Assembly (NCBI GenBank): GCA_018436725.1
Contig: JAHDKT010000042.1
Coordinates: 112,874 to 176,873, forward strand
Origin: Synergistaceae bacterium
Lineage (GTDB): Bacteria; Synergistota; Synergistia; Synergistales; Aminobacteriaceae
DNA: 64,000 nt
Reading direction: 5' to 3'
The position numbers and the translations under genes are program-made. Positions 1-8,425 of this stretch are shown here, one piece after another. A model generated the notes under the pieces. The model ran no database searches. It was not told where the DNA came from and saw only the letters and a program-made list of their open reading frames with translations. Position 1 is the stretch's first letter; each line of letters opens with the position of its first letter.

Positions 1-323
1 GGACGAAAGTCCGCAGTCGGCGCGGACTGAGGAGCGCGCGGTATATCCGAGGCAGCCGATACCGAAGAATCCGCGGAAGGAGAAGGAGGGACGTCCGTCG
101 ACAATGATACTTCGGAACGAACCGAGGCTCGAATTATAATCGACCCCTCCTCGTCGAAGATTCTCACTGAATAGCCGTTCTTTTCAAGGTATCTCTGTAC
201 ATTCGATGCGGAGACCGCGTTGTCGAGGAAGACCTCTATCTCCGTCTCCCCTTTTTCCACATGCACTTTCGTCATCATGACGGGTTGCGGGCAGCTTCTG
301 CCCCGAGCGTCTATCTTCCCCAT
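1..323 (-). CDS. yedF: YedF-like selenium-metabolism protein (TusA-fold domain), 3' end outside window
   Basis: About 107 codons are open on the minus strand from the ATG at 323 to the window edge, so the C-terminus is missing. The protein starts MGKIDARGRSCPQP and continues with a stretch rich in Val, Lys and Glu; the Cys-Pro-x-Pro signature at residues 11-14 is that of the TusA/SirA/YedF sulfur-carrier fold. After about 70 residues the sequence becomes Ser/Pro/Ala-rich, as in the linker before the DsrE-like second domain of YedF. A GGGAGG Shine-Dalgarno (332-337) precedes the start. It is divergent from selA-selB, which supports a role in selenium handling. TusA itself is an alternative, but the linker and the context favour YedF. 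The Cys is encoded as Cys, not UGA. Confidence 0.75.
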   Translation of the reverse strand, partial: MGKIDARGRSCPQPVMMTKVHVEKGETEIEVFLDNAVSASNVQRYLEKNGYSVRIFDEEGSIIIRASVRSEVSLSTDVPPSPSADSSVSAASDIPRAPQSAPTADFR

Positions 324-340
324 TCTGTGCGCCTCCCTGC

Positions 341-363
341 CCCGTGCATTCGGAATACACGGG
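341..363. repeat. Imperfect 23-nt palindrome in the yedF leader / yedF-selA spacer
   Basis: The arms CCCGTG and CACGGG enclose ATTC-G-GAAT; ten of eleven position pairs match around a central G. It lies between the predicted yedF promoter and its Shine-Dalgarno, so it could fold in the yedF transcript or act as a DNA operator. No bound factor can be named. Confidence 0.4.
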
Positions 364-399
364 AGAAATAGTGACACCGTATTTCCCTCTGGCGAACCA

Positions 400-428
400 A
401 TTATAATGTAGAATAGATTCGAGGACAA
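400..428 (-). promoter_or_regulatory. Predicted yedF promoter overlapping a plus-strand -10 for selA
   Basis: On the minus strand TTGTCC (423-428) is followed after 17 bp by TATAAT (400-405). On the plus strand a TATAAT at 402-407 overlaps it, so selA and yedF may share an essentially palindromic -10 region. The plus-strand -35 is poor. Confidence 0.45.
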
Positions 429-493
429 ATTTTCTCCGAAAAAAAGATGTTCGCCTGCGGTACAGGGCGATGCGGAAAGGTGATTGATCTGTC

Positions 494-1942
494 GTGAAAC
501 CAACCAATCAAGCGGCGGAAGCGCTGCGCACGCTTCCGTCAATGGACATCCTTCTCGGATCGCCGGGTATAGAGCATTTTTTCCCGCTGATAGGACGCGA
601 GACAGTTAAGTCGATTCTTACCGAAGTGCTGGATGCTGTACGAAGAGAGCTTCTTGACGGGCGTTCTGAAAAGACATCGGCGGAAACGACGCTTGCACGC
701 GCCCTTCCCGTTCTTGAACGACGAGCCCGGTACAGCCTCGTCCCCGTCGTCAACGCAACGGGGGTGGTCATACACACGAACCTCGGACGTTCCTGTTTGG
801 CTGATGAAGCCGCAGAAGCCGTACTTGCCGCCGCCAAGAGCTACAGCACTCTTGAATACAATCTGGAAGAGGGGAAACGCGGACGCCGAACCGACCATGT
901 GGAGTGGCTCCTCCGGCGAGTGACGGGGGCCGAGGCCGGGCTTGCGGTGAACAACAACGCGGGGGCCGTTCTCCTTTCCCTCGCGGCTCTCTGCCAGGGC
1001 AAAGAGGTCGTTGTCTCGCGGGGAGAACTCGTCGAAATCGGCGGTTCTTTCCGTATTCCGGAGATAATGGCTTTTTCCGGAGTTCGCCTTGTAGAAGTCG
1101 GAGCGACCAACAGAACGCACCTGAGGGACTATGAGCGAGCCATCACCGAAAATACCGCGGCGCTTCTCAAGGTTCATCCCTCCAATTTTCGGATGGAGGG
1201 GTTCGTCTCCTCGGTTCCCCGGGAGGAGTTGGCCGCCCTCGCCTCGAAACGAGGCGTTCACTTTATCGAGGATCTCGGGAGCGGCACACTGATAGATCTT
1301 TCCGGCTGCGGACTCGGAGGGGAACCGACCGTCAGAGATTGTCTTTCGCAAGGAGTCCACCTCGTTACGTTTTCCGGCGACAAGATGCTCGGCGGCCCCC
1401 AGATCGGAGGTGTGGTAGGGAGGAGACGCCTTGTGGACGCCCTGAGAACCTATCCGTTGCATCGCGCTCTTAGGGTGGACAAGATGACGCTCGCCGCCTT
1501 CGAAGCGACGCTGAGGCTGTATTTGAGAGGGAAAGAGGAGAAGATACCGACGATCGCGATGCTCTCCGTCGGAAAGGATACGTTGAAGGCCAGGGCGGAA
1601 GCGCTTTTGCACAGTCTTCGAACCGCGTTCCCCGACGGACGGTTTTCCCTGACGGAAGTCGACGATGCCGTAGGCGGAGGGGCTTTCCCTGCGGAGACGT
1701 TGTCGGGATGGGGGGTAGCGGTCTCCCTTGAGCAATGGGGAAGCGCGGGAAGAGTGCAACGCCTTCTCAGGCGGTCGGAGCCACCTGTCGTAGCGGGAGC
1801 GAGAGAGAACGAGACGATACTCCATGTGCGAACGCTCCTCTCAGGGGATGATGAGCGTATTCTCGCTGCATTCCGGTCAGCGGAAAGACTGACGGTTTCC
1901 GGCGAGGGCGGAGCGGGGCGCGAGAAAATGGAGAGGGGCTGA
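494..1942 (+). CDS. selA: L-seryl-tRNA(Sec) selenium transferase
   Basis: SelA converts seryl-tRNA(Sec) to selenocysteinyl-tRNA(Sec) using selenophosphate and PLP in the cytoplasm. The 482-residue protein has the family's N-terminal helical region, the TGVVIHTNLGR motif near residue 90 and the PLP-lysine context SGDKMLGGPQ, with Lys at about residue 297. The start is GTG at 494 behind GGAAAGGTG. selB follows after five bases, giving the usual selAB operon, and yedF is divergent. selD is about 40 kb away (41081-42127) and itself needs Sec insertion. The length is slightly above the usual 460 or so because of a Gly/Glu-rich C-terminal tail. Confidence 0.97.
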   Translation: MKPTNQAAEALRTLPSMDILLGSPGIEHFFPLIGRETVKSILTEVLDAVRRELLDGRSEKTSAETTLARALPVLERRARYSLVPVVNATGVVIHTNLGRSCLADEAAEAVLAAAKSYSTLEYNLEEGKRGRRTDHVEWLLRRVTGAEAGLAVNNNAGAVLLSLAALCQGKEVVVSRGELVEIGGSFRIPEIMAFSGVRLVEVGATNRTHLRDYERAITENTAALLKVHPSNFRMEGFVSSVPREELAALASKRGVHFIEDLGSGTLIDLSGCGLGGEPTVRDCLSQGVHLVTFSGDKMLGGPQIGGVVGRRRLVDALRTYPLHRALRVDKMTLAAFEATLRLYLRGKEEKIPTIAMLSVGKDTLKARAEALLHSLRTAFPDGRFSLTEVDDAVGGGAFPAETLSGWGVAVSLEQWGSAGRVQRLLRRSEPPVVAGARENETILHVRTLLSGDDERILAAFRSAERLTVSGEGGAGREKMERG

Positions 1943-1947
1943 ACCAA

Positions 1948-3924
1948 ATGGAAGGAAGAGAGATCTCTCTGGTTCTAGGAACCGCAGGGCATATAGATCA
2001 CGGAAAGACCACGCTTGTCAAGGCTGTGACAGGTGTTGACTGCGATCGACTGATAGAGGAGAAAAAACGCGGTATCACGATAGAACTCGGCTTCGCTCCT
2101 CTTAAGCTCGATGACGGCCGCATAGTAAGTATCGTCGACGTGCCCGGACACGAACGCTTTATTCGTCAGATGGTTGCCGGGGCATCGGGAATCGACGGCG
2201 TGCTCCTTGTGGTCGCCGCCGACGAAGGAGTCATGCCTCAAACCAGAGAACATCTGGAGATACTCGGCCTCCTCGGCGTGAAGGACGGTTTTGTCGCGCT
2301 CACAAAAACGGATGCTGTGGATGAGGAGTTTCTCGAGCTTGCTCTGGAGGATGTACGAGACTTTCTCACGGGTACGTTTCTTGAGGGGAAAGCCATCGTC
2401 CCTGTATCTGCAGTAACGGGAATGAATATCGACCTTCTGCGGGAGGAGCTGGGACATCTTGTCGATAGAATTCGCCCTCGTCCGCGAAAAGGACCTTTTT
2501 TTCTCCCTATCGACAGGACATTTCCTATGTCGGGCTTCGGTACGGTGATTACGGGTACGGCGTACAGGGGCGAACTGAACGTCGGCAGCGAAGGCGTCGT
2601 CCTCCCTTCCGGCAGAGAAGGGAGGATCCGCAGCGTACAGGTTCACGGAACGGACGCCAGGACCGCGTGGGCCGGACAGAGGGTGGCGGTCAGCCTGGCA
2701 GGCGTCTCGATAGATCAGATTTCGCGCGGGGATGTCCTCTGCGCCAAAGACATCTACGCTCCGACACGCTGTTTCGAATGCGAACTGCATCTTCTTAGGA
2801 GTGTTCCGACGCTCAAACACTGGCAGCGCGTTCGTCTTCACATCGGAACATCGGATGTGACGGCCAGGGTTTCTCTTCTCGAATCATCCACTATGCAGGG
2901 CGGAGAAACCGTCCCTGCACAAATAGTCGCCGAGGAAGACGTCGTTTGTCTGCTCGACCAAAGATTCGTTCTCCGTAGATACAGCCCACTGGAGACGATC
3001 GGCGGAGGACGAGTTCTCTCGCCGTTTGCCTCGAAACCCAGAGGAAGGAACGCGAGAGCGTTGTGCATTGAACGTATCCGGGCGCTTATGAAATCCGACT
3101 CGCCCGCCGAACGGCTTGCTATCCTCATTGACTCGGCGGGAATGCTCGACCTTTCGGACGCTGTCCGCTTCCTTCAAGAGACACCTTCGGAAGTGGCCCG
3201 AATCGGAGAGAGGCTTCTGCCCACGCAGGCCATTTCCGGTGCGTCTGCGCAGAATACGCTTCAGGGCGCCGCTATTTTTCTTCAGGGGGAAAGAAAGCTC
3301 TTCCTTTCACGGAAAAGCGTCGAACGCCTCTCGTTTGAGATCACCGCTTTTCTTCAGACGTTTCATGAAACGCATCCTTCGCAGAAAGGAGCGCTCTCCG
3401 ACGAAGTCGCACTCAATTCGCTCAAGGTGTTCGATTCCAGGACAGCGCGCGCCTTCATCGATTATCTTGTCGCAGGCGGCGCTCTGGTCCTTGAAGAGGG
3501 CTTTCTCCGGTTGAGCATATTCACGCCCCGCGACGACGAGCGTTTTTCCAGAGATTCGGATGCGCTGCTGTCGCTTTGCAGAGATCGAGGCTTTCAGCCC
3601 CCTCTTATCGAAGAGGCGGCCCGATCGCTCGGCATGGACGAAAAGAGATTTTCATCGCTTCTGAAAGGGATGCGTGAAACCGGTAAAATAGCCATAGTAT
3701 CGGGATTTCTCCTTTCTTTCGAAATCGAGGAGAGACTGCTTGATCTTCTCATTCAAGAAAAAGAAGGAATCACACTCGCCCGAGTGCGCGATCTCACGAA
3801 CAGCTCCAGGAAATTCATACTCCCCCTACTGGAATACATAGATGCAAAAGGCTACACACGGCGAGCAGGCGAGGTCCGGGTTCTGCTTCCCTCGAAACTC
3901 CCTCGGAGGAAAGAGGCTCCCTGA
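1948..3924 (+). CDS. selB: Selenocysteine-specific elongation factor
   Basis: SelB is the EF-Tu-like GTPase that brings Sec-tRNA(Sec) to UGA codons marked by a SECIS hairpin. Residues 11-21 are the P-loop ([11 protein letters not shown]), DVPGH lies near 63-68 and the NKxD-equivalent TKTD near 118. The C-terminal half has no GTPase motifs and matches the winged-helix repeats that bind SECIS RNA. At 658 residues it is a full-length bacterial SelB. The ATG at 1948 has GAGAGGGG nine bases upstream and follows selA by five bases. Its only obvious client in this window is selD. No tRNA-Sec gene is seen here. Confidence 0.97.
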   Translation: MEGREISLVLGTAGHIDHGKTTLVKAVTGVDCDRLIEEKKRGITIELGFAPLKLDDGRIVSIVDVPGHERFIRQMVAGASGIDGVLLVVAADEGVMPQTREHLEILGLLGVKDGFVALTKTDAVDEEFLELALEDVRDFLTGTFLEGKAIVPVSAVTGMNIDLLREELGHLVDRIRPRPRKGPFFLPIDRTFPMSGFGTVITGTAYRGELNVGSEGVVLPSGREGRIRSVQVHGTDARTAWAGQRVAVSLAGVSIDQISRGDVLCAKDIYAPTRCFECELHLLRSVPTLKHWQRVRLHIGTSDVTARVSLLESSTMQGGETVPAQIVAEEDVVCLLDQRFVLRRYSPLETIGGGRVLSPFASKPRGRNARALCIERIRALMKSDSPAERLAILIDSAGMLDLSDAVRFLQETPSEVARIGERLLPTQAISGASAQNTLQGAAIFLQGERKLFLSRKSVERLSFEITAFLQTFHETHPSQKGALSDEVALNSLKVFDSRTARAFIDYLVAGGALVLEEGFLRLSIFTPRDDERFSRDSDALLSLCRDRGFQPPLIEEAARSLGMDEKRFSSLLKGMRETGKIAIVSGFLLSFEIEERLLDLLIQEKEGITLARVRDLTNSSRKFILPLLEYIDAKGYTRRAGEVRVLLPSKLPRRKEAP

Positions 3925-4066
3925 AAGCCGAGCGCTTCGCGCAAAAAAGAAGCGTCGTTCGTATCGCTGGGGCATGGGAGAACGGACCGCCCCAAGAGGG
4001 CATACGGTCCCATCACAATCAGGCCTCGTGATATTTGATATTTTTCAGTATTTGTGATAACATTCT

Positions 4067-4072
4067 TATAAT
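4067..4072 (+). promoter_or_regulatory. Predicted -10 element for veg
   Basis: A perfect TATAAT lies 25 bases upstream of the veg start in an AT-rich stretch (4031-4080) that contrasts with the flanking GC-rich DNA. No good -35 is present at 16-18 bp, so the assignment rests on the -10 and the base composition. Confidence 0.4.
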
Positions 4073-4096
4073 GATGAGTTGCTGGGAGTGACCCTT

Positions 4097-4336
4097 ATGG
4101 CAGGAACAATACGATCGATCCGAGAACAGGTGGCATTGTACAAGGGACTGACGGTACGCTACCGGACAGCCAAGGGACGCCGCAAAGTCGAGGAGCGTCA
4201 AGGAGTCATCCTTGAAACCTATCCCAATCTCTTTACACTTTACGTCGAATCGCAGGACAGCAAGGTCTCCTTCAGCTATGCGGAGCTTTTGACTCGCGAG
4301 GTAGAGTTGGAGCTTTTATCCGGAAACAGAAATTAA
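4097..4336 (+). CDS. veg: Veg-family small protein
   Basis: This 79-residue protein (MAGTIRSIREQ...) keeps the Veg pattern: GRRK, a RQGVILETYP-like core and SYAELLT near the C-terminus. In Bacillus subtilis Veg influences biofilm matrix production; its biochemical role is uncertain. The ATG at 4097 has GGGAG eight bases upstream; an upstream in-frame TTG at 4079 has no such site. It sits directly before ispE and purR, the order found in B. subtilis, which supports the family call. A strong terminator follows. Confidence 0.85.
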   Translation: MAGTIRSIREQVALYKGLTVRYRTAKGRRKVEERQGVILETYPNLFTLYVESQDSKVSFSYAELLTREVELELLSGNRN

Positions 4337-4358
4337 GCCTCTGTTGCGTATGTTCGAA

Positions 4359-4399
4359 AGTATGCCCCTCCACGATCTCCGTGGCGGGGCATACTTTTT
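4359..4399 (+). terminator. Rho-independent terminator after veg
   Basis: The arms AGTATGCCCC and GGGGCATACT, extended by an inner CCACG/CGTGG pair, close a small loop and run straight into five Ts. It separates veg from ispE. Confidence 0.9.
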
Positions 4400-4430
4400 G
4401 TAATTTTAATTTAGGAAGGAGATGCTTCTC

Positions 4431-5285
4431 TTGATCCATTGCCTTCAGTCCGCGGCAAAACTCAATCTCACACTTCGAGTCACAGGAAGGCGCGGCGACG
4501 GGTACCACGAACTTCGTTCACTTTTTTATGAGCTTCCTTCGATTGAATCATTGACAATTGAACCTGATTATGGTCATAATGTAAAGGACACAATCTTCGT
4601 GACCGGCGAGACGATCCGCGGAAGAAATATTCTTGAAGACGTTCTTGCAACGGCGCGCAAAAAGATGGACGTCTTTCCGCTGCGTATCCGCCTTCACAAA
4701 GTCGTCCCGCCCGGCAGCGGCCTCGGAGCGGGAAGCGGAAACGCCGCCGCCTTGATTTCGTGGCTGAATACGGCACGGGATGAAAACGAAAAACTGGGAG
4801 GCGAAGAGGCGGGATCGGATGTTCCTTTTTTCTTGAAAGCAGGGAAATGGGCTTTCGTCGGAGGGCGTGGAGAGAGAGTCGAGCCGCTCGTTGAGCCGAT
4901 GCCGCGTTTTTTTTCGGTCGTTGTCGTTCCATCATGGGGAATGTCCACGGCACGGGCTTTTTCGCTTCTCTCGGCGAAATACGGCTCCTCGTTCCCGATG
5001 GACGAGGAAGATGCTGAAAAAGAGCGACTCTTGGTCCTTGAAAAACTCAAAGACAATCTGACGTACGGCCTTCTTCCGAACGATTTCTGTACGGTGCTCT
5101 TGAAGGAACATCCGGAGTATGAAGATCTCTTCGGAGTTTTCCTTGAAAACGGTTCGCGAGGATGGGGTATAACCGGAAGCGGAAGCGCGGCTTTCGGCCT
5201 TTTTTCCGAAAAAGATGCTTTTTCCAGAATGATTCGGAGCTGCAACCACATGCATTGGATACGCAAAATTTTATATCTGGAGTGA
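4431..5285 (+). CDS. ispE: 4-diphosphocytidyl-2-C-methyl-D-erythritol kinase
   Basis: IspE phosphorylates CDP-methylerythritol in the MEP isoprenoid pathway. The protein shows the N-terminal AAKLNLTLRV motif, the GHMP-kinase ATP loop PPGSGLGAGSGNAAAL near residues 92-107, and GSDVPFFL. I prefer the TTG at 4431 as start, because AGGAAGGAG ends nine bases before it; the ATG at 4422 overlaps that Shine-Dalgarno. This gives 284 residues, normal for the family. purR follows after six bases. Confidence 0.95.
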   Translation: MIHCLQSAAKLNLTLRVTGRRGDGYHELRSLFYELPSIESLTIEPDYGHNVKDTIFVTGETIRGRNILEDVLATARKKMDVFPLRIRLHKVVPPGSGLGAGSGNAAALISWLNTARDENEKLGGEEAGSDVPFFLKAGKWAFVGGRGERVEPLVEPMPRFFSVVVVPSWGMSTARAFSLLSAKYGSSFPMDEEDAEKERLLVLEKLKDNLTYGLLPNDFCTVLLKEHPEYEDLFGVFLENGSRGWGITGSGSAAFGLFSEKDAFSRMIRSCNHMHWIRKILYLE

Positions 5286-5291
5286 TGATGA

Positions 5292-6101
5292 ATGAAAGGA
5301 CAACGAACCGAGCGATTGATCCGGACTTCGGCGAGATTTCTCACATGCCCTTCGAGACAGCTCTCGCTGACATCTCTTGCCGAGGATTTTCTGGTTTCGA
5401 AGACCGTCATCAGCGATGACGTCGCTATAATCGACGAGGCCTTTTCCAGAGAGGGACTGGGCGGGATCATCGTCGACAGGGGAAGAACAGGAGGAGCATC
5501 CTTTGTGCCGCGTATAGCTCCGGAGATCAAGGATAGCCTTCTGAACGACATCATCGATCTGCTCAACAGCGAGGACCGTTTTTTACCGGGAGGACTGGTC
5601 TATTACAGCGACATCCTCTTCAATCCGCACTACGCGCTCCGTCTAGGCTACGCGATGGCCTCGCTCTTCAGCGAATCGCGCCCCGACATCGTCATGACCT
5701 CCGAGGTGAAGGGAATCCCTCTCGCCATCTTCACTGCGCATGCGATGGGGATACCTCTCGCCGTCTGCCGCTTCCGCAACAGGGCGAGCGACGGTTCGGC
5801 GGTGACCGTGCACTATCCGACAAAAAACGGAGAAGTCAAGGCTATGTACATGGGAACGAAACAGCTGACACGAGGAAAGAGAGTGCTCATCGTCGACGAC
5901 TTTATGCGCGGCGGCAGCACGGCGGCCGGAATGCTCCTCGTCGCGAAGGAGTTCGGCGCGGAAGTCGCCGGCACGGGGATCTTCATCGTCTCTTCGGACC
6001 CTGAAGAGAAGGCCGTTTCCTCGTACAAGGCTTTGCTCAGACTCGACGGGGTCGAAAAGAGACAGCCGAAAGTTTCTTTGTGGGAGGAAGAAGGGATTTG
6101 A
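5292..6101 (+). CDS. purR: PurR-type purine operon repressor (PRTase fold)
   Basis: The 269-residue protein has an N-terminal winged-helix segment (residues 1-70) followed by a phosphoribosyltransferase-fold domain with the PRPP-binding loop VLIVDDFMRGGSTAAG near residues 198-213. This is the Gram-positive PurR architecture, in which PRPP relieves repression of purine genes. Its place after ispE matches Bacillus synteny. No PurBox was recognised near purB at 51999, so the regulon here cannot be stated. Confidence 0.9.
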   Translation: MKGQRTERLIRTSARFLTCPSRQLSLTSLAEDFLVSKTVISDDVAIIDEAFSREGLGGIIVDRGRTGGASFVPRIAPEIKDSLLNDIIDLLNSEDRFLPGGLVYYSDILFNPHYALRLGYAMASLFSESRPDIVMTSEVKGIPLAIFTAHAMGIPLAVCRFRNRASDGSAVTVHYPTKNGEVKAMYMGTKQLTRGKRVLIVDDFMRGGSTAAGMLLVAKEFGAEVAGTGIFIVSSDPEEKAVSSYKALLRLDGVEKRQPKVSLWEEEGI

Positions 6102-6158
6102 CGATATCTTTCCGCTGATATACAATCCCGTTGACGGAAGGAGGTGACCACATCTTCC

Positions 6159-6341
6159 ATGCGTGTCTCCGTAGAGAAGGACGAATGTATTGGATGTGGC
6201 GTGTGCGCGCAAGTATGTCCCGAGGTGTTTTCCATGGATGACGATGCGGGCGTTTCCAAAGTGATACGTCCGGAGGGCGGCGAATGTGCCAAAGAAGCGG
6301 CCGATAGTTGTCCTGTGGGGTGTATTACCGTAGAGGATTGA
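6159..6341 (+). CDS. 4Fe-4S ferredoxin
   Basis: A 60-residue ferredoxin carrying CIGCGVCAQVCP near the N-terminus and SCPVGC near the C-terminus. It binds one 4Fe-4S cluster, with an extra Cys pair (ECAKEAADSC) as in single-cluster ferredoxins of Thermotoga type. It is a plausible electron acceptor for the pyruvate:ferredoxin oxidoreductase encoded at 21815-25369. The ATG at 6159 is preferred over the GTG at 6144, which lies inside the strong GGAAGGAGGTGA ribosome site. Confidence 0.9.
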   Translation: MRVSVEKDECIGCGVCAQVCPEVFSMDDDAGVSKVIRPEGGECAKEAADSCPVGCITVED

Positions 6342-6374
6342 CAAGGCCCACTTTTTCGAAAAAGAAGCGCGAGC

Positions 6375-6404
6375 TTGCTTTTTCATGCTCCTCGGGCGTA
6401 TAAT
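6375..6404 (+). promoter_or_regulatory. Predicted promoter of tRNA-Ile2
   Basis: TTGCTT (6375-6380), an 18-bp spacer and a perfect TATAAT (6399-6404) end 17 bases before the tRNA. Confidence 0.65.
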
Positions 6405-6421
6405 GAGCAACGCTTCATGAA

Positions 6422-6498
6422 GGGCCTATAGCTCAAGTGGTTAGAGCCACCGGCTCATAACCGGAAGGTTCCTGGTTCGAGTCCAGGTAGGCCCACCA
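6422..6498 (+). tRNA. tRNA with CAU anticodon, probably tRNA-Ile2 (lysidine-modified)
   Basis: The acceptor GGGCCTA pairs with TAGGCCC, followed by the encoded ACCA. The anticodon arm CCGG-CTCATAA-CCGG places CAT as anticodon. The window also holds a clear initiator tRNA (63867) and a clear elongator tRNA-Met (63948), and this arm resembles bacterial tRNA-Ile2, so the reading by isoleucine after TilS modification is the best call. An additional tRNA-Met cannot be excluded. Confidence 0.85.
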
Positions 6499-6507
6499 TG
6501 TACATTG

Positions 6508-6536
6508 CCGTTTCCTTCCGGGGAAACGGTTTTTTT
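6508..6536 (+). terminator. Terminator after tRNA-Ile2
   Basis: CCGTTTCC and GGAAACGG enclose a short loop and are followed by seven Ts. It begins ten bases after the tRNA CCA end. Confidence 0.9.
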
Positions 6537-6560
6537 ATTTCTTTCGGAAGGGGTTTTTTC

Positions 6561-7340
6561 ATGTTCGTCGCAGAACTCGAACGAAGGCTCGACGAGGCGG
6601 TTCCGTACGCCTGGGCCGAGAGCTGGGATAACGTCGGACTGCTTCTGGGCAACCGCTCGGATCATGTTCAGGGTATAGCCATAAGTCTCGATCCTTCGCT
6701 CGAAGCTATGAAAATGGCGATTGCACAGTCCTGTTCCGTGCTGATCGCACATCACCCCATCTTTTTTCACCCGTTGAAGCGCATCGAATGCTCGGAGGGA
6801 AACGGCGCGCAGATCGCATTCGCGATACGGCACGGCCTTTCGGTCTTCGCTTTGCACACCAACTGGGATGTCTCTCCGGACGGAGTGAACGCCACTATCG
6901 CACGCGCCCTCTCGCTGCGTGATGCGCACCCCCTTATTGCCTCGCCTTCAGGCGGATGGGGAAGCGGCGCATTCGGAACGCTTCCGCGCCCTCTCCCCTT
7001 CATGGAGTACGGCGCAGTAATCCGAGACGCGCTTCATCTTTCAAGGATCGAGCTGCACGGCGAACCGGAAGCTCCCCTGACCCTGCTGGCGCTGTGCGGG
7101 GGATCGGGGGGCGGCTACTGGCGCGATGCGCTTGCATGCGGCGCCGGCGCTTTTTTCACGGCCGATATGAAATACCACGAGAGACTTGACGCGCTCGGCG
7201 CAGGCCTTTCGCTTTTCCTTGCCGACCACGGCGAAATGGAACGCTTTTCTCTCTCCGCCCTTGCGGAGACTGTTTCCCGGGCGACAGAAGAAAAAACGGT
7301 TGTTTTGGATGCTCCGCCGCCGGCATTTCGTGTGATATAG
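6561..7340 (+). CDS. Nif3-like dinuclear metal center protein (DUF34)
   Basis: The 259-residue protein has the Nif3/YqfO signatures: SWDNVGLLLG near residue 20, the metal ligand segment AHHPIFFHPLK near 67-77, LHTNWD, and a C-terminal ADHGEMER. These His, Asp and Glu residues bind a dinuclear metal site. The family is often labelled GTP cyclohydrolase I type 2, but the substrate is not firmly established. It lacks the large insertion domain of the longer Bacillus homologues. The ATG at 6561 follows the tRNA terminator and a GGAAGGGG site; an upstream ATG at 6498 lies in the tRNA. Confidence 0.9.
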   Translation: MFVAELERRLDEAVPYAWAESWDNVGLLLGNRSDHVQGIAISLDPSLEAMKMAIAQSCSVLIAHHPIFFHPLKRIECSEGNGAQIAFAIRHGLSVFALHTNWDVSPDGVNATIARALSLRDAHPLIASPSGGWGSGAFGTLPRPLPFMEYGAVIRDALHLSRIELHGEPEAPLTLLALCGGSGGGYWRDALACGAGAFFTADMKYHERLDALGAGLSLFLADHGEMERFSLSALAETVSRATEEKTVVLDAPPPAFRVI

Positions 7341-7427
7341 TCTTTTCATTGCTTTTCGCCGCTTACAGACACGCGGCGGAAAAAAACCTTGTACGCAGAG
7401 GATTCTTCCATTCGAGGTGGTTTGATT

Positions 7428-8423
7428 ATGGTGCAGCGTGTTTTCAGTGGGATGAGACCAACGGGAAAGCTCCATCTCGGGCATCTTGCGGGAGCGTTGA
7501 CGAATTGGGTAAAACTTCAGGAAGGGTACCAGTGTTTTTACTCCATTGTTGACTGGCATGCCCTCATGTCGGACTATGCGGACAGCTCGATGATAGCGGA
7601 AAACTGCAGAGAAGTTCTGCTGGACTGGCTTGCTTCGGGACTTGATCCCGAAAAATGCGTCATCTTCGTCCAGTCGCATGTTCCCCAGCACGCGGAACTG
7701 CATCTCGCCCTCTCCATGATCTCCCCTCTCGGATGGCTGCAGCGATGCCCTACATACAAAGAACAGATCCTCAATATCCAGAACAAGGATCTGAGTACTT
7801 ACGCTTTCTTGGGGTATCCCGTCCTTATGGCGGCGGACATACTTCTCTACAAGGCGGAAATCGTGCCTGTCGGAGAAGACCAGAGCGCGCACCTTGAAAT
7901 TACTCGGGAGATGGCGCGCAGATTCAACTCTTTCTTCGGCAATATCCTGCCGGAACCGCAGATCATGCTGACTCCCACACCGAAGGTTCCGGGGACCGAC
8001 GGACGCAAGATGAGCAAGTCCTACGGCAACTCGATCAACATTGCCGATACGCCTTCGGAGATGTGGAACAAGATTCGCCCGATGATCACCGACCCGGCAA
8101 GAGAGCGTCGGACGGATCCCGGCGATCCGGAAAAGTGCCCCGTGTGGGACATCCATAAGGTTTTCAACAACAACGAGGAGGAAAAAGTCGAGATTTTCTC
8201 CGGCTGCAGAACAGCCGGAATAGGCTGCGTCGACTGTAAGAAGAAGCTCCAGGCGCATATCGAACGCGTGATGGGGCCGATCCAGGAAAAACGTTCTTTT
8301 TACGAGAAATCCCCTGACCTGCTTACGGATATCCTTCGACACGGAGCCCGGAAAGCCGAGGAAACCGCGAGCCTGACAATGGAGGAAGTAATCCGCGCTC
8401 TAGGATTCTTCGGGAGAGGGTAG
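7428..8423 (+). CDS. trpS: Tryptophanyl-tRNA synthetase
   Basis: A class Ic synthetase that charges tRNA-Trp. The HIGH-like motif is HLGHLAGAL near residues 17-25 and the KMSKS loop is intact as GRKMSKSYG near 192-200. At 331 residues it has the standard length. The ATG at 7428 has CGAGGTGG eight bases upstream. The preceding 87-bp gap is too short for a T-box. scpA starts two bases after the stop. Confidence 0.96.
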   Translation: MVQRVFSGMRPTGKLHLGHLAGALTNWVKLQEGYQCFYSIVDWHALMSDYADSSMIAENCREVLLDWLASGLDPEKCVIFVQSHVPQHAELHLALSMISPLGWLQRCPTYKEQILNIQNKDLSTYAFLGYPVLMAADILLYKAEIVPVGEDQSAHLEITREMARRFNSFFGNILPEPQIMLTPTPKVPGTDGRKMSKSYGNSINIADTPSEMWNKIRPMITDPARERRTDPGDPEKCPVWDIHKVFNNNEEEKVEIFSGCRTAGIGCVDCKKKLQAHIERVMGPIQEKRSFYEKSPDLLTDILRHGARKAEETASLTMEEVIRALGFFGRG

Positions 8424-8425
8424 AT

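Noticed and set aside
539..1825. A 428-codon minus-strand open frame opposite selA
   Set aside because: Shadow of selA: low-complexity Arg/Ser-rich product without recognisable domains.
3965..4015. Possible terminator after selB (GGACCG ... CGGTCC)
   Set aside because: The stem is bulged, the loop is large and no T-run follows.
6498..6560. An upstream ATG for the Nif3-like gene inside the tRNA and terminator
   Set aside because: It begins in the tRNA CCA end and reads through a terminator hairpin.
7341..7427. T-box or other leader element before trpS
   Set aside because: The gap is only 87 bases and shows no T-box sequence.
7041..8342. A 433-codon minus-strand frame opposite trpS
   Set aside because: Antisense shadow; trpS motifs on the plus strand are unambiguous.
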